A DNA stretch of 64,000 nt from CAYNWT01 sp964450955. Its GTDB lineage: Bacteria; Planctomycetota; Planctomycetia; Planctomycetales; Planctomycetaceae. Position numbers and translations under genes: made by a program. The notes beneath the pieces are model-generated. The model saw nothing but the letters and a program-made list of their open reading frames with translations. It was not told where the DNA came from and ran no database searches. The stretch is taken from NCBI GenBank assembly GCA_964450955.1, contig CAYVFI010000021.1, positions 1-64,000 on the forward strand, given 5' to 3'. Below, one piece after another: positions 55,039-63,824 of this stretch. Each line of letters opens with the position of its first letter. Position 1 is the stretch's first letter.

Positions 55039-56388
55039 TCACCCACGCACCAGCGTATCAATGGTTCCTGTGCTGTCCGCAAAGCGTTCCATTTGCAGTC
55101 CCATCATGCGAGCCTGCGTCAGCCACAGGTTGGCCAGTGGCGTGCCTTCAGGCATGTTGATGTGTTGGCCTGAGGTGACTTGTTTGCCTCCACCGGCAAC
55201 GATGATTGGCAGGTCGTTGTATTGGTGCGTTGAACCGTCGCCCAGGCCGGACCCGTAGGTAAACAGAGTGTTGTCCAGCAGTGAGGTTCCGTCTGCTTGT
55301 TCGATGGCATCCATCTTTTCAACCAGATACGCGAACTGCTGCATGTGGAACAAATCCACCTTCAGCAGGTCGTTGACTGTTTTGGTTTGGTTGTGCGACA
55401 TCTTGTGATGGCTGCGTGGTTTGTCGAACAGGCCTTCAAACTTGTACGGCGTGTCCCAGCGTTCTGGTCCGACCATGAATGTGGTGACGTTGGTGAGCCC
55501 GGTTTGCAAAGCGACCACCATCAGGTCGCCCATCAACCGAATGTACTCACCGCGCGGCAGGTAGGCTTCAGGGGGTTCGTCGAAGCTGACTTTGGCGAGT
55601 TCTGATCGCATCTTTTCAAGCCGGTCCATCTGTGTTTCGATGGTGCGGATGGAATCAAAGTACTCAGCAAACTTCTGACGGTCGTTTTGGCCCAGATCCT
55701 TCTTCATTGAGCGAGCATCTTCGAGAACCAGATCGGTGATGTCGCGATATTGCTGGGCCTCTTTGGTGGAGAACAGTCGGTGGTACATCTTGCGCGGGTT
55801 GCGGATGGACGGAGCCAGATGGCCGGTTCCGTACCAGGAGATGTTGTCGAAGTAGATTGATTCTTTGTTGTCGCGGTGACTGTTGCAGCTGAATTCAAGC
55901 GTCGCGAACGGTGTGGTCTTGCCGACGTGGTCGGCAACCAGATGGTCCAGTGTTCTGTCCAAAGGCCACGCGGTTCCCTTAATCGTGTAGGGCGGGGCGC
56001 TGCTGAGATAGCAGGACGCGCATTGGGCGTGGACGTCGGTGCCTTGCTGGAAGGTGCGATCCATGCCGGTGATCAGGTTGATCTTTTGCCTGAACTTCTG
56101 CAGCGGTTGCATGGTTGGCGTGAGTTCGGCCAGCGGCTTGACCGCGAAGTTTGGATTCTGTTTGCCCAGCGACTTCATGACGTTGCCAAGGTTACCCTTG
56201 GGGATGATGTCGTTTGCTTCGCCGGGGAAGAATCCGCGCCGGACGACTCCGATGGGCACGTAGAAGTGAGCCATGCGTTGGGCGACGGTTCTGGTCGCGG
56301 CGGCAGTGCTGATACTTTCCATCCATGGTAGCGCGAGTGCTGCGCCGCCGATGCCACGGAGGAAGGTTCTTCTGGAGGTGGTTCTCAT
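55039..56388 (-). CDS. DUF1552 secreted protein
   Basis: A 449-residue DUF1552 protein with a Tat-type leader (TSRRTFLRGIGGAALALPW). Typical segments are FYVPIGVVRRGFFPG, NLITGMDRTF, HAQCASCYLSSAP and TLFTYGSGLGDGSTHQYNDLP. DUF1552 proteins accompany DUF1592/1588/1587 cytochrome-like proteins, which is exactly the upstream neighbour; the biochemical role of the pair is not known. ATG 56388 starts the leader. It follows that gene by 153 bp on the same strand. Confidence 0.92.
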   Translation of the reverse strand: MRTTSRRTFLRGIGGAALALPWMESISTAAATRTVAQRMAHFYVPIGVVRRGFFPGEANDIIPKGNLGNVMKSLGKQNPNFAVKPLAELTPTMQPLQKFRQKINLITGMDRTFQQGTDVHAQCASCYLSSAPPYTIKGTAWPLDRTLDHLVADHVGKTTPFATLEFSCNSHRDNKESIYFDNISWYGTGHLAPSIRNPRKMYHRLFSTKEAQQYRDITDLVLEDARSMKKDLGQNDRQKFAEYFDSIRTIETQMDRLEKMRSELAKVSFDEPPEAYLPRGEYIRLMGDLMVVALQTGLTNVTTFMVGPERWDTPYKFEGLFDKPRSHHKMSHNQTKTVNDLLKVDLFHMQQFAYLVEKMDAIEQADGTSLLDNTLFTYGSGLGDGSTHQYNDLPIIVAGGGKQVTSGQHINMPEGTPLANLWLTQARMMGLQMERFADSTGTIDTLVRG

Positions 56389-56541
56389 AGTTGCGGGCTC
56401 ATTGTCCGGCGATCGTTTGTTTTGAATGTCCAATATCCAACAAGGAATCTCCAGGTCTCAAGTCCTGCGCGGACGTCTTTCTTTAGTGTGCCAACTTCAA
56501 ATCTGGATATTCCAGTCATCGACGTTTCAGTAAGTTTGCCG

Positions 56542-58608
56542 TTACTCATCCCTGGGCTGATCAGTGACGGCTTGTGTGTTTATGTGGTTTAGAAACGGTT
56601 TACTTAGGATAACCTGCTTTAGCAGTGTTTGTATTTGATAGCCGTCGGCGGCCGTGGCTGCAGCGATTTTGTCCAGCGGCAGTTGGTCGGATGGTGTGAG
56701 TTCTCGCGCTAATGCGTAGGACAACAGGTGTCCGGCCAGTCCCCGTGTGAACCGATCTTTTTCGGCCAGGATCGCATCTTTGAACTGCACGACATCCTTA
56801 AAGTCGTGTTCACGAAACAGCGTTCCGGACATATCGACATCGCGATCGTTTTCGTATTTGTCTCGCCAAACACCGATGGGGTTGTAGTTTTCGAGGGCGA
56901 ATCCAAGTGGGTCGATTTGTTCGTGGCAACCGCGGCAGTCGGATCGCTTTCGATGCATTGACAGTCGTTCGCGCAGTGTGAGGTGGGTTTCGGCTTCGGG
57001 GGGCTTTTCGTCCAGCGCGGGGACATCGGCCGGGGGTGGTTCGGGTGGGTTGTTGAAGATAACGCCGGCAATCCACGCTCCGCGGGTGATAGGCTGTGTG
57101 CGTTCGGGGCCGGAAGTCATTGTCATCACGGCTGCGTTTGTGATGAGTCCCCCGTTGCGGCGATCTTTGACCGGGACGCGGTGAAACTTGAGAGCTGTGA
57201 CACCGCCGCCGCGTTTCGTGGCCTTCTTTGAAGTAGCCAGTGGGCCGTAGGCTTGTTCCAGTAGCCCGGATCGGTAAGTGAAGTCAGAGTCGATGAACTG
57301 TGTGATCGATTGATTTTCAATCAGGACGGTTTCAAACAGCAACAGTGGTTCCAGCATCATGTGCATACTGTCGCGGTATTTGAGGAAGTAGAAACCCGGG
57401 TACTGTTTCCGATTTGGGACTGACGAAATAAGCCGGTCCAGTTGCAACCACTGTGCGGGGAAGCTGTCGCAGAATCGTTTGAGTTTGCGGTGCTTGAGCA
57501 TCCGATTGAACTGAGCTTCAAGGACATCCGGTTCTCGTAGTTGTCCTGCCGCGGCCAGGTCCAGTAGTTCGCGGTCGGGCAGGGTGCTCCACAGGAAGAA
57601 CGAAAGTCGCGACGCGAGTCCGAAGTCTGTGGGGTTTCCGGCGGCGGCGACCGAGTTGTCGTAGAGGTACAGGAATTTTGGAGAAGCGATTGTGGCTGCG
57701 GCGACGCCTTTCATCGCGTTTGTAAACGAGACACCTGACTCGACCATTAGTTCTGCAAAGCTGACGTATCGGTTGACCGTGGCTTCGTCGGCGGGCCGCC
57801 GGAACGCTCGGGACAGAAATGGTTCCAGTCGTTTTTTGAGTTCGAGTTTTCGGTCGCTGTCTTCTTTTGGTTCGGCAAAGAATGTGTTCCAAATTCCAAC
57901 ATTCTTTTTCGTGAAGTCGGGGCTTTGCGTAATTGACTGTCCCAGCTTCAGGAACGATTCCATGAGCAGCGGTGACAGAGACAAGTGATCGCCACGGTTG
58001 TCGTATCCGTGTTCTGCTCGAAGATCCTGAGGGAACGCAGCGACACCCGCGAGGCGGCGTTCAATCATTTGCGACTTACCCAGCGGTCGGTTCCCCACCG
58101 TGACCACATCGGCCATCTTGCCGGTTTCAGGGCGGAAGTAATTCTTGTGAACGCGCATCATGCGTTCGGGCAGGGTGAAGACGATGCACTTCAGACTGAA
58201 AAGATCGATGACCGCATTATTGTACTGGAACCGATTCATCCGCCGGATTGGCGCGGCGGCAGCCGATTGCCGGGCGGTGCTCGCGTGCAGCGTCTTGCGG
58301 AGTTCCGTCAGCAAGTGCGAACGTGTGTTGGCTGGTAGTTGCGGTTCGTCCTCCGGTGGCATCTCTTGAAGGTCTAACACACGGATGAGTTGCTGAAGCA
58401 GTTCGGGGTTTTCGCTAAGTCTGTCCGAAGTTGCTTGCTTCAGATTCACATCGCTTTGGGCGTCGTCTGTTCCATCATGGCACTTGAGGCAGTGCTGTTT
58501 GACCACGGGTGCGATGAGCTTGTTTACGTGGTCGGTTTGTTGGGCGAGGGACTCGGAACCCAGGGGCCATATCAGTGAGACGACAATCAAGACACTGGCG
58601 CGAGGCAT
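56542..58608 (-). CDS. DUF1587/1592/1588/1585 protein with cytochrome c motif
   Basis: A 688-residue exported protein. After the signal peptide, CLKCHDG (about residue 38) is the haem c motif; DUF1587-type RRMNRFQYNNAVIDLF follows near 125, then DUF1592 (SRLSFFLWSTLPDRELLDLA), DUF1588 (GGLITNAAVMTMTSGPERTQPITRGAWIAGVIF), a second motif CRGCHEQIDPLGFALENY and DUF1585 at the C-terminus. This is the standard planctomycete partner of DUF1552. ATG 58608 is chosen since the longer frame to 58815 merely crosses palindromic repeats. Upstream of the DUF1552 gene on the same strand. Confidence 0.92.
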   Translation of the reverse strand: MPRASVLIVVSLIWPLGSESLAQQTDHVNKLIAPVVKQHCLKCHDGTDDAQSDVNLKQATSDRLSENPELLQQLIRVLDLQEMPPEDEPQLPANTRSHLLTELRKTLHASTARQSAAAAPIRRMNRFQYNNAVIDLFSLKCIVFTLPERMMRVHKNYFRPETGKMADVVTVGNRPLGKSQMIERRLAGVAAFPQDLRAEHGYDNRGDHLSLSPLLMESFLKLGQSITQSPDFTKKNVGIWNTFFAEPKEDSDRKLELKKRLEPFLSRAFRRPADEATVNRYVSFAELMVESGVSFTNAMKGVAAATIASPKFLYLYDNSVAAAGNPTDFGLASRLSFFLWSTLPDRELLDLAAAGQLREPDVLEAQFNRMLKHRKLKRFCDSFPAQWLQLDRLISSVPNRKQYPGFYFLKYRDSMHMMLEPLLLFETVLIENQSITQFIDSDFTYRSGLLEQAYGPLATSKKATKRGGGVTALKFHRVPVKDRRNGGLITNAAVMTMTSGPERTQPITRGAWIAGVIFNNPPEPPPADVPALDEKPPEAETHLTLRERLSMHRKRSDCRGCHEQIDPLGFALENYNPIGVWRDKYENDRDVDMSGTLFREHDFKDVVQFKDAILAEKDRFTRGLAGHLLSYALARELTPSDQLPLDKIAAATAADGYQIQTLLKQVILSKPFLNHINTQAVTDQPRDE

Positions 58609-58720
58609 TCGGGAGGTGTCCGGTACTGTGGAAGGAGAAACTCTGGGGGGGAGCCCCATGGTACCACGGTCTCGGCCCAACTCGAAGCGCGAGTTTGTTT
58701 CGACGTAAGAGTGGTAGAAC

Positions 58721-58809
58721 AGTAGCCGACTCAGGGCCTGAGTCGGCTTGCTAAGTCGCCGGAATCTCCGAGTCCGGGCCCGGATCGGGACCGAACACGG
58801 AGTGTTCGG
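58721..58809. repeat. Cluster of three palindromes
   Basis: AGCCGACTCAGG g CCTGAGTCGGCT (58724-58748), TCCGGGCCCGGA (58773-58784) and CCGAACAC/GTGTTCGG (58791-58809). The first shares GTAGCCGA-TCAGG-CCTGAGTCGG with the middle stem of the large palindrome at 25.35 kb. Lies in the gap between the DUF1592 gene and the next gene upstream. Confidence 0.85.
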
Positions 58810-58824
58810 CGACATCGTCTGCAG

Positions 58825-59085
58825 TCACTCGGTCGGGGCATCTTCTGCTGGCTGTCTCATGCGTTGCGCTTTGAGATAGGTCGCACACACCACGCACAAG
58901 CCTGCCAGTGCGCACAGGCTGTATGTGCGGAAGTCTGGCGTGCGGTAGCCCATTGCGGGCCATGTCAGGAACAGTGCTCCAGTCATGAGTACGTTCTCTG
59001 TGCAGAGAAACTTCGAAGCTGCGCTGACGTAGTTTTCTTCGACAGCAGCTGACTGATTGAAAGCACGGTGGTTGGTTGTCGCCAT
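58825..59085 (-). CDS. Small membrane protein, 86 aa
   Basis: Two hydrophobic helices (about 30-45 and 52-70) with a short N-terminal soluble part and a polar tail. I recognise no family. ATG 59085. It lies between the DUF1592 gene and the S9 peptidase on the same strand and ends 10 bp from the palindrome cluster. Confidence 0.6.
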   Translation of the reverse strand: MATTNHRAFNQSAAVEENYVSAASKFLCTENVLMTGALFLTWPAMGYRTPDFRTYSLCALAGLCVVCATYLKAQRMRQPAEDAPTE

Positions 59086-59129
59086 GTGTGTTCCTTTTCT
59101 GTCAGGTTGTTGCGTGCGTTCGGTCTTGG

Positions 59130-61205
59130 TTAGGTGCCGGGCTTGAGGGTTCGTTCGAAGAACTCATTCTGCGTATCCATGAGGCCTTTGCCGAGTCCAT
59201 GTCCGGCGAGTGGCCAGAAGCGGCTTTCGTATTTGATGCCAGCCTTGTCGAGTGCCTGAATTAGCTGGAACGCGTTGGTGGGGTGCACGTTGTCGTCTCG
59301 CATGCCGTGCATGATGACCATGTCGGCTTTGAGGTTCTTGGCGTACTTCATGACCGAACCGTTTTCGTAGCCGTCCGGGTTCACCTGCGGAGTGGCCATG
59401 TAGCGTTCGGTGTAAATCGTGTCGTAGTTCTTCCAGTGTGTGACGCCGGCTCGAACAACGCTGGCGGCGTAGACGTCCGGGAACTTGCAGGCTCCCATGG
59501 CGGCCATGTAGCCGCCGTAGGAATGGCCAACAATGCCGATGCGTTTGCCGTCAACGTATTGTCTGCCCGCCAGTCGTGTCATGGCGTCGGCGTGGTCCTG
59601 GATATCGACATCACCCAGCTTCATGTACGTTGCGGTTTCGAAGGCTTTGCCACGTCGGCCGGTTCCTCGATTGTTGACTTTGGCGACCAGGTAACCCTGG
59701 CGGCATTCCGCGCGTTCTGTCGAGACGTAGGTTTGGCGGAACTCGGTTGTGCCTGGTCCGCCGTATAAGGCGTTGATGACCGGGTACTGACGGTTCTCAT
59801 CGAAGTACTTAGGCTTGTACAGAATCGCGTAGATGTCGAACTTGCCGTCGTTTGATTTGAACTTGAACCACTCGGCCAGGTTGGCTGGCTTTGACTGATC
59901 GCTTTCTGCGATCTTCGCAACTAGCTTGCCGTCAGATGTGCTGTAGATGGCGGTTGTCGGCGGGATGTTGACGTCTTCGTACTGCGCGATGAGCCATTTC
60001 TTGTCGGGCGACAGATTGAAGTTGGAATGATGCAGGTCGGTTGAAGTGACGCGTTTGAATTCTGAACCGTCCAGCTTCGCCAAGTGGTACTGCATGTAGT
60101 ATGGGTTGGCTTCAGAACTGTACGCGGTCAGACCCATCCAGCCAGATTCTTCGTCAACAAACGCGATGCTGGCCGTTTGGAATTCTCCTTTGGTCAGAGT
60201 GTTAAGAAGCTTGCCTTCCAGGTTTCGCAGTTCGTAGTGGGTGTATCCGGTTTTGTCGGTCGGCCAGATGAAACGCTGGTTATCTTTGAGGAACCGCATT
60301 GCTGGCGAGTTCTTTTGGAACGTGTCCTGCTTCTCTTCGACGATGGTTTGCAGTTCGCCGGTTTCTGTATCGATGGCGGAGATTTTCAAATGCCGCTGCA
60401 GCCGATCGGTCCAGTTCACAATTACGTGATCATCGCCCGGCGTCGCGCGGATGTTAAACAGGTATTCGTCTCCGCTGCCGCCCGCTTTGACCGTGGTCGT
60501 CTTTTTCGTTTCGAAGTCATAGATCATCAACTCTGACGCAGGATTGGTTCCGCCGGCTTTCGGGTAGAACTCGGGATACAGTTCAGTAACTGTCTTCGTC
60601 CAGTCGTCGATCAGGTAAAATGGCTTCACGCCTTCGTCGTTGAACTTGTAGAACAGCAGCTTCTTCGAATCCGGCGTCCACCACATCGCGGTGGTCTGGT
60701 TAAGTTCTTCGCCGTAGACCCAGCTGGCAGTGCCGTAGTGGACCGTTTCGTTGCCGTCAGTTGTGACGTTGATGGTTTCGTTGGAACTCTTGCCTTCAAC
60801 AACGACGTTCCAGTCCACGTACTTTGCGATCCACTTGCCGTCGGGCGATTCAACAGCCGTGTGCTGGCGGCCTCGAGTCGGGCGGCCAAGTTGCTTGCCC
60901 GTGTTGCCCGCGCCCAGCCCTCGTCCGAACCGGATACGTTGTGCCGGACCGCCGTTGCCTTCACCGTTGGTGGTTCCGGATTCTTTTCCGGTGAACAGTG
61001 ACTTCTTTTTCTCTTCGAGTCCAAACTGGTAGCGCTTGCCCTCGCTGGTGAAGTAAACCGACTTACCGTCTTCGCTCCACTTCACTCTTGAGACGGTGCC
61101 GGGCAGGCTGGCTCTTGATTGAGCGCGCCGTTGTGGTTCGGCCTGAGTGGTTGAAACGAACGTGATTGTGGCAAGGAGAGCGGTGAAAGCCCGAATGACT
61201 GACAT
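59130..61205 (-). CDS. S9-family (dipeptidyl peptidase IV-like) peptidase
   Basis: A 691-residue exported serine peptidase. Signal peptide (1-22); residues 40-440 form the DPP IV-type propeller (WTPDSKKLLFYKFNDEGV, RLQRHLKISAIDTETGELQ); residues 455-690 form the alpha/beta-hydrolase with nucleophile GHSYGGYMAAM near 550, aspartate in HGMRDDNVH near 630 and histidine in LAGHGLG near 667. It should release N-terminal dipeptides after proline or alanine, or cut oligopeptides, in the periplasm. ATG start; GTATNxx-type tail intact. Divergent from the nuclease-fold gene. Confidence 0.93.
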   Translation of the reverse strand: MSVIRAFTALLATITFVSTTQAEPQRRAQSRASLPGTVSRVKWSEDGKSVYFTSEGKRYQFGLEEKKKSLFTGKESGTTNGEGNGGPAQRIRFGRGLGAGNTGKQLGRPTRGRQHTAVESPDGKWIAKYVDWNVVVEGKSSNETINVTTDGNETVHYGTASWVYGEELNQTTAMWWTPDSKKLLFYKFNDEGVKPFYLIDDWTKTVTELYPEFYPKAGGTNPASELMIYDFETKKTTTVKAGGSGDEYLFNIRATPGDDHVIVNWTDRLQRHLKISAIDTETGELQTIVEEKQDTFQKNSPAMRFLKDNQRFIWPTDKTGYTHYELRNLEGKLLNTLTKGEFQTASIAFVDEESGWMGLTAYSSEANPYYMQYHLAKLDGSEFKRVTSTDLHHSNFNLSPDKKWLIAQYEDVNIPPTTAIYSTSDGKLVAKIAESDQSKPANLAEWFKFKSNDGKFDIYAILYKPKYFDENRQYPVINALYGGPGTTEFRQTYVSTERAECRQGYLVAKVNNRGTGRRGKAFETATYMKLGDVDIQDHADAMTRLAGRQYVDGKRIGIVGHSYGGYMAAMGACKFPDVYAASVVRAGVTHWKNYDTIYTERYMATPQVNPDGYENGSVMKYAKNLKADMVIMHGMRDDNVHPTNAFQLIQALDKAGIKYESRFWPLAGHGLGKGLMDTQNEFFERTLKPGT

Positions 61206-61370
61206 GGGATTCCTCGGGTGAATGTCGTTGAATCTGCGTGGGAAGGAACTTTGATATTAACCTGGACCGGAACCAAAGAGAACGTTCGACCTGGCTGTTG
61301 TTTGCGACTTGGTTCAGGGGCCCGCATGATAGACGCCAGCACTGGTCGTTAATTTGTATTGGGAAACCTG

Positions 61371-62258
61371 ATGGTTAGCCGGATTACAGTCTTGGTTGTC
61401 TGCCTTCTTGCTTCGGTGTCTGTCTCTGCAGCAGATGAACTCACCGATGGTGCTGACTTTCGGTTGGTGACTTACAACGTTTGGTACGGCTTTACGCGCG
61501 TCCCGCAGCGTAAGGAGAAGTGGCTGCGTTGGATGAAAGAGCGTGCTCCGAATGTTGTGGTTCTACAGGAACTCAACAAGTACACCAGGAAGGAACTCGC
61601 GGCAGATGCGACTACGTGGGGGCATGAGCATTCCGTCCTGTTGAAAGAAGATGGCTTCCCGACGGGCATCACATCAGATACGCCGATTACCGACGTGAAG
61701 AGATTTCGTAAGGGGTTCCATCATGGGCTTATGCGAGTGCAGACATCGGGGTTGTTTATCTATGTCGTGCACTTGCATCCCAGCAATTGGGAAGTCCGGA
61801 TCCGCGAGGCGAAGCTGCTGATTGCGGATGCGAAGACGCTTCCGAAGGATGCGTCCATCATCATTGCCGGCGACTTCAACACGTTCTCGCCGCTGGATGC
61901 GAAGCACTACGCGACGCTGAAAGACATTGAGCCTTTCTTTGGTCGTCTGGACGAACGCGCAAAGGGGAAGGCTAAGAATCTGCGGGATGGCAAGCTGGAT
62001 TACACGCCGCTGAAGCTGTTTGCCGAGGCGGGGTTCATCGACCAGGAAGCTAAGTTCAGGAAGAAGTTTCAGGGAACCTTTCCAACGCGGATAGAAAAGA
62101 AGGGCGAACATGGTGACCTGCGGCGGCTGGACTATGTGCTGACGAATCCAAAATTGTCCGGCAGTGTGATCAAGGCGTGGTCGGTTCTGGATGAGAACAC
62201 GCATACGTTGTCCGACCACTATCCGGTCGTCATGGATCTGAAGCGAGCGGACCGGTAG
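61371..62258 (+). CDS. Secreted endonuclease/exonuclease/phosphatase-fold protein
   Basis: A 295-residue protein of the EEP superfamily with a signal peptide (1-20). Catalytic motifs are in order: LVTYNVWYG near 35, VVLQELNK near 66 (metal-binding glutamate), IIAGDFNTFSPLD near 170, RLDYVLTNP near 250 and LSDHYPVVMDL at the end (catalytic Asp-His). Substrates of the fold include DNA, phosphoesters and sphingomyelin, so none can be assigned. ATG 61371 is used; the longer frame starts at TTG 61359. Confidence 0.88.
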   Translation: MVSRITVLVVCLLASVSVSAADELTDGADFRLVTYNVWYGFTRVPQRKEKWLRWMKERAPNVVVLQELNKYTRKELAADATTWGHEHSVLLKEDGFPTGITSDTPITDVKRFRKGFHHGLMRVQTSGLFIYVVHLHPSNWEVRIREAKLLIADAKTLPKDASIIIAGDFNTFSPLDAKHYATLKDIEPFFGRLDERAKGKAKNLRDGKLDYTPLKLFAEAGFIDQEAKFRKKFQGTFPTRIEKKGEHGDLRRLDYVLTNPKLSGSVIKAWSVLDENTHTLSDHYPVVMDLKRADR

Positions 62259-62351
62259 ATCGTGAAAACTGACTTACTTGTCTTCACAGCGTAGCAAGAT
62301 CATCCTAGCGATAGTTGAGAGTACCAATCACCCAAGCGAGCCGAGGTCTTT

Positions 62352-62939
62352 GTGCATCCAGTCCTGAATCAAAATCAATTTCTGGTCAAAGAACACGTTG
62401 GCATGTTCAAGGCCGCCAGCAACTATGACGTGTACGATCCCGGCTCGGGTGAGGTGGTCATGACGTGTCGCGAGCTGCGACTTGGGGCTTTGACAAAGAT
62501 GCTGCGGTTTACGGACTACAAACGGATGACTCCGTTCCTGCTGGACATTGATGCGGTCGACGGAACGCAGTTGTTGACGGTCCAGCGTGGGGTTTCATTG
62601 TTCTTATCAAACGTTGATGTTCTGGACGAGAACCAGCAGCGTGTCGGTGGGTTCAAACAGAAGATGTTTTCGATTGGCGGTAAGTTTGATGTGATGGGAC
62701 AGTCTGATCAGGTTTTGTGTAGCCTGAAGGGCACGTGGACGTCATGGGACTTCCGGTTCCTGGCCGGCGACACAGAACTGGCTCGAGTGACGAAGAAGTG
62801 GAGCGGTCTGGGTAAGGAACTTTTTACATCCGCCGACAACTACATGCTTCAGATTTCTGAAGAGGTTCCGCCGGACAACCCGTTGCGGCAATTGATTCTG
62901 GCGAGTGTGTTCTGCATCGACCTGGTGCTCAAGGAGTAA
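62352..62939 (+). CDS. Phospholipid scramblase / LURP-one-related family protein
   Basis: A 195-residue beta-barrel-type protein of the Tubby-like C-terminal superfamily (scramblase/LURP-one related): FLVKEHVGMFKAASNYDVYDPGSGEVVMTCRE, then VQRGVSLFLSNVDVLDENQQRVGGFKQK and AGDTELARVTKKW. The hydrophobic C-terminal helix near 180-193 is typical for the family. Function in bacteria is unknown. Start is GTG 62352 with GAGG five bases upstream. Its stop codon lies inside a duplicated 15-base unit. Confidence 0.82.
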   Translation: MHPVLNQNQFLVKEHVGMFKAASNYDVYDPGSGEVVMTCRELRLGALTKMLRFTDYKRMTPFLLDIDAVDGTQLLTVQRGVSLFLSNVDVLDENQQRVGGFKQKMFSIGGKFDVMGQSDQVLCSLKGTWTSWDFRFLAGDTELARVTKKWSGLGKELFTSADNYMLQISEEVPPDNPLRQLILASVFCIDLVLKE

Positions 62940-62960
62940 CGGGTCAAGGAGTAACGGGTC
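62931..62960. repeat. 15-bp tandem duplication spanning a stop codon
   Basis: AAGGAGTAACGGGTC occurs twice in direct succession (62931-62945 and 62946-62960). The first copy contains the TAA of the scramblase-like gene. Confidence 0.9.
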
Positions 62961-63156
62961 GACGGCGGAATGTTGATCTGACATCCCGGGTGGGGCGTGA
63001 TGAGCGTTGTTTCTGCTGAGACAACAATCGGAGTTCGTGCGCTGAAGCACATCGATAGTACGTAGCACACGGGCAACAGGTTCCCGATAAGGAGCAGACT
63101 AAGAGCTTTATTTCGTCTGGGGCTTTGTTTCGTGGTCACCCGCCCGCCGGAATCGA

Positions 63157-63666
63157 TTACTTGTCTGGACCGCCGAAGATCTGATCTGGGTTCGTGATCA
63201 ATTCTCCGTTTGAGACACCGATTGAAGATTCAAGGAATCGCGGTTCGTCTCGGTAGTGCGGTAGTTCGAACTCCGCACGTAGTCGCGTAACTAGTTTTGA
63301 TGCCTCAACGACTTTGGGCAATTCGGCAGGTATTGGTTCACCAAGCCGGCGTAGTTCTTCTCGATACTGTTCATAACGCACGATCTGAATTGGTGCTGCC
63401 TGGCAGTACTGCTTTTCTCGAGCGGATATGAAAGCCTTGCGCTGAGCGGCGTCCGGCTCGTTTACCATTTGAGCCTTGGTGTCCTGAATGTGTCGCTTGT
63501 GTTGATCGAATTCAATCGCAATCAGTTCCGCATGTGACTGCATACTATTCCGGGCAACCTGGACCTGAGCATGTCGGCGGATGTAGCGGTTGTATGTCGT
63601 TATGCAAATGATCAGGGCGACAACGCCCGCTGCGGTGCAGATCGCAAATGTTCGTTTACGTTGCAT
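63157..63666 (-). CDS. Membrane-anchored hypothetical protein, 169 aa
   Basis: One N-terminal transmembrane helix (about 7-24 from ATG 63666, FAICTAAGVVALIICITTY) is followed by a Gln/Glu/Lys-rich helical soluble part (about 35-110) and a short C-terminal segment ending GVSNGELITNPDQI. I recognise no family. The longer frame to 63750 lacks support. Probably faces the periplasm or cytoplasm as a single-pass protein; divergent from the gene at the right edge. Confidence 0.7.
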   Translation of the reverse strand: MQRKRTFAICTAAGVVALIICITTYNRYIRRHAQVQVARNSMQSHAELIAIEFDQHKRHIQDTKAQMVNEPDAAQRKAFISAREKQYCQAAPIQIVRYEQYREELRRLGEPIPAELPKVVEASKLVTRLRAEFELPHYRDEPRFLESSIGVSNGELITNPDQIFGGPDK

Positions 63667-63824
63667 GTTGATTGTCCACAGCGGGGCCTTCTGAATAAAC
63701 GTTGGTTGGCAGCTTAATCTATTGGGGCGGCAATTCGCGAGGAATTTCAATGGTTGTTGGCAACCCGGCGTTCGTCGTGCACAATGATCTTCCGCACCAG
63801 TGTCCCGCCTTGAGATTCACGCCC

